A stretch of 6,093 nt of DNA, taken from contig CAZGRL010000191.1 of NCBI GenBank assembly GCA_964528155.1, positions 1 to 6,093 of the forward strand. The letters are read 5' to 3'. Below the pieces are notes generated by a model that did not search any database, had not been told where the DNA came from, and saw nothing but the letters and a program-made list of their open reading frames with translations. The position numbers and the translations under genes were made by a program. The stretch's first letter is position 1. Each line of letters begins with the position of its first letter. This document shows positions 5,723 through 6,093 of this stretch, one piece after another. Source of the DNA: G001797105 sp964528155 (GTDB lineage Bacteria > Chloroflexota > Anaerolineae > Anaerolineales > E44-bin32).

Positions 5723-6093
5723 CCATTGATGCGAATCATGGCTGAGATCGCCCAGCCCCAGCGGGTGCGTCGGATTCTGCTTCACGTGATCAACACAGCA
5801 AAGGCGCCGCCGGGTCTGGATCCGGCCTCCTTGTACTGAAACCTGTCCCCACTTGCCACTCGGGAATCACTCCACCGTTTCTCTATCATCAACAGTGAAC
5901 AATCCGGGCTCATTTCGCGCTCGACCTACCCCTTGCTTTGCTTCCCCCGATGCGTTCCTGATTCGCAGCGCGTTCAGTCGCGGGTTTGCCCCCACACAAC
6001 CGCCGCCGGTCCTGCAAGGCATGCCAACCAATAAACCGACGACCGTCCAAGTCTATCATGCTGGCTGTCGCTTTCTAGGGGTACAGGATGATC
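5723..6093. other. 371-bp 3' end without a recognisable gene
   Basis: The IS3 transposase similarity stops abruptly around 5722. The same - strand frame stays open to about 5840 but its translation matches nothing I recognise. No start and ribosome binding site combination, RNA gene or terminator stands out on either strand. It may contain more mobile-element debris or the flank into which the element inserted. Confidence 0.45.

Overview
The window looks like chromosomal DNA of a GC-rich (roughly 60% G+C in the genes) bacterium that grows at least partly without oxygen. The main evidence is an intact glycyl radical enzyme, a type whose radical is destroyed by O2. The taxon cannot be fixed from the sequence. 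All four intact genes are on the + strand, and the last kilobase holds no intact gene.

Layout: 1-135 is a leader with two perfect inverted repeats and a plausible sigma70-type promoter. 136-783 encodes a long, divergent RpiB/LacA/LacB-family sugar-phosphate isomerase. After a 2-bp gap, 786-3176 encodes a 796-residue glycyl radical enzyme of the PflD/YbiW type, with Cys429, Glu431 and Gly772 in place. A 106-bp spacer with its own possible regulatory signals follows. 3283-4785 encodes a 500-residue flavoprotein of the fumarate reductase/succinate dehydrogenase/aspartate oxidase superfamily that has lost most of the substrate-capping domain. Four bp later, 4790-4960 encodes an unrecognised 56-residue acidic protein. 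4961-5301 has no convincing gene. 5302-5722 on the - strand is a decayed IS3-family orfB transposase, and 5723-6093 has no gene I can support.

How the genes may work together (inference): in E. coli, YbiW and PflD are reported to open the ring of 1,5-anhydrohexitol 6-phosphates by radical C-O cleavage, giving 1-deoxy-fructose 6-phosphate. The protein here shares the long motifs of that branch, so a phosphorylated (anhydro)sugar or polyol is the most reasonable substrate class. The E. coli route then uses a transaldolase-like aldolase (FsaA/FsaB). None is in this window. An RpiB-like isomerase that lacks the ring-opening His and a cap-less flavoprotein are present instead. The cluster may therefore be a variant pathway with a different downstream fate. 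The radical-SAM activating enzyme that every glycyl radical enzyme needs is also not in the window.
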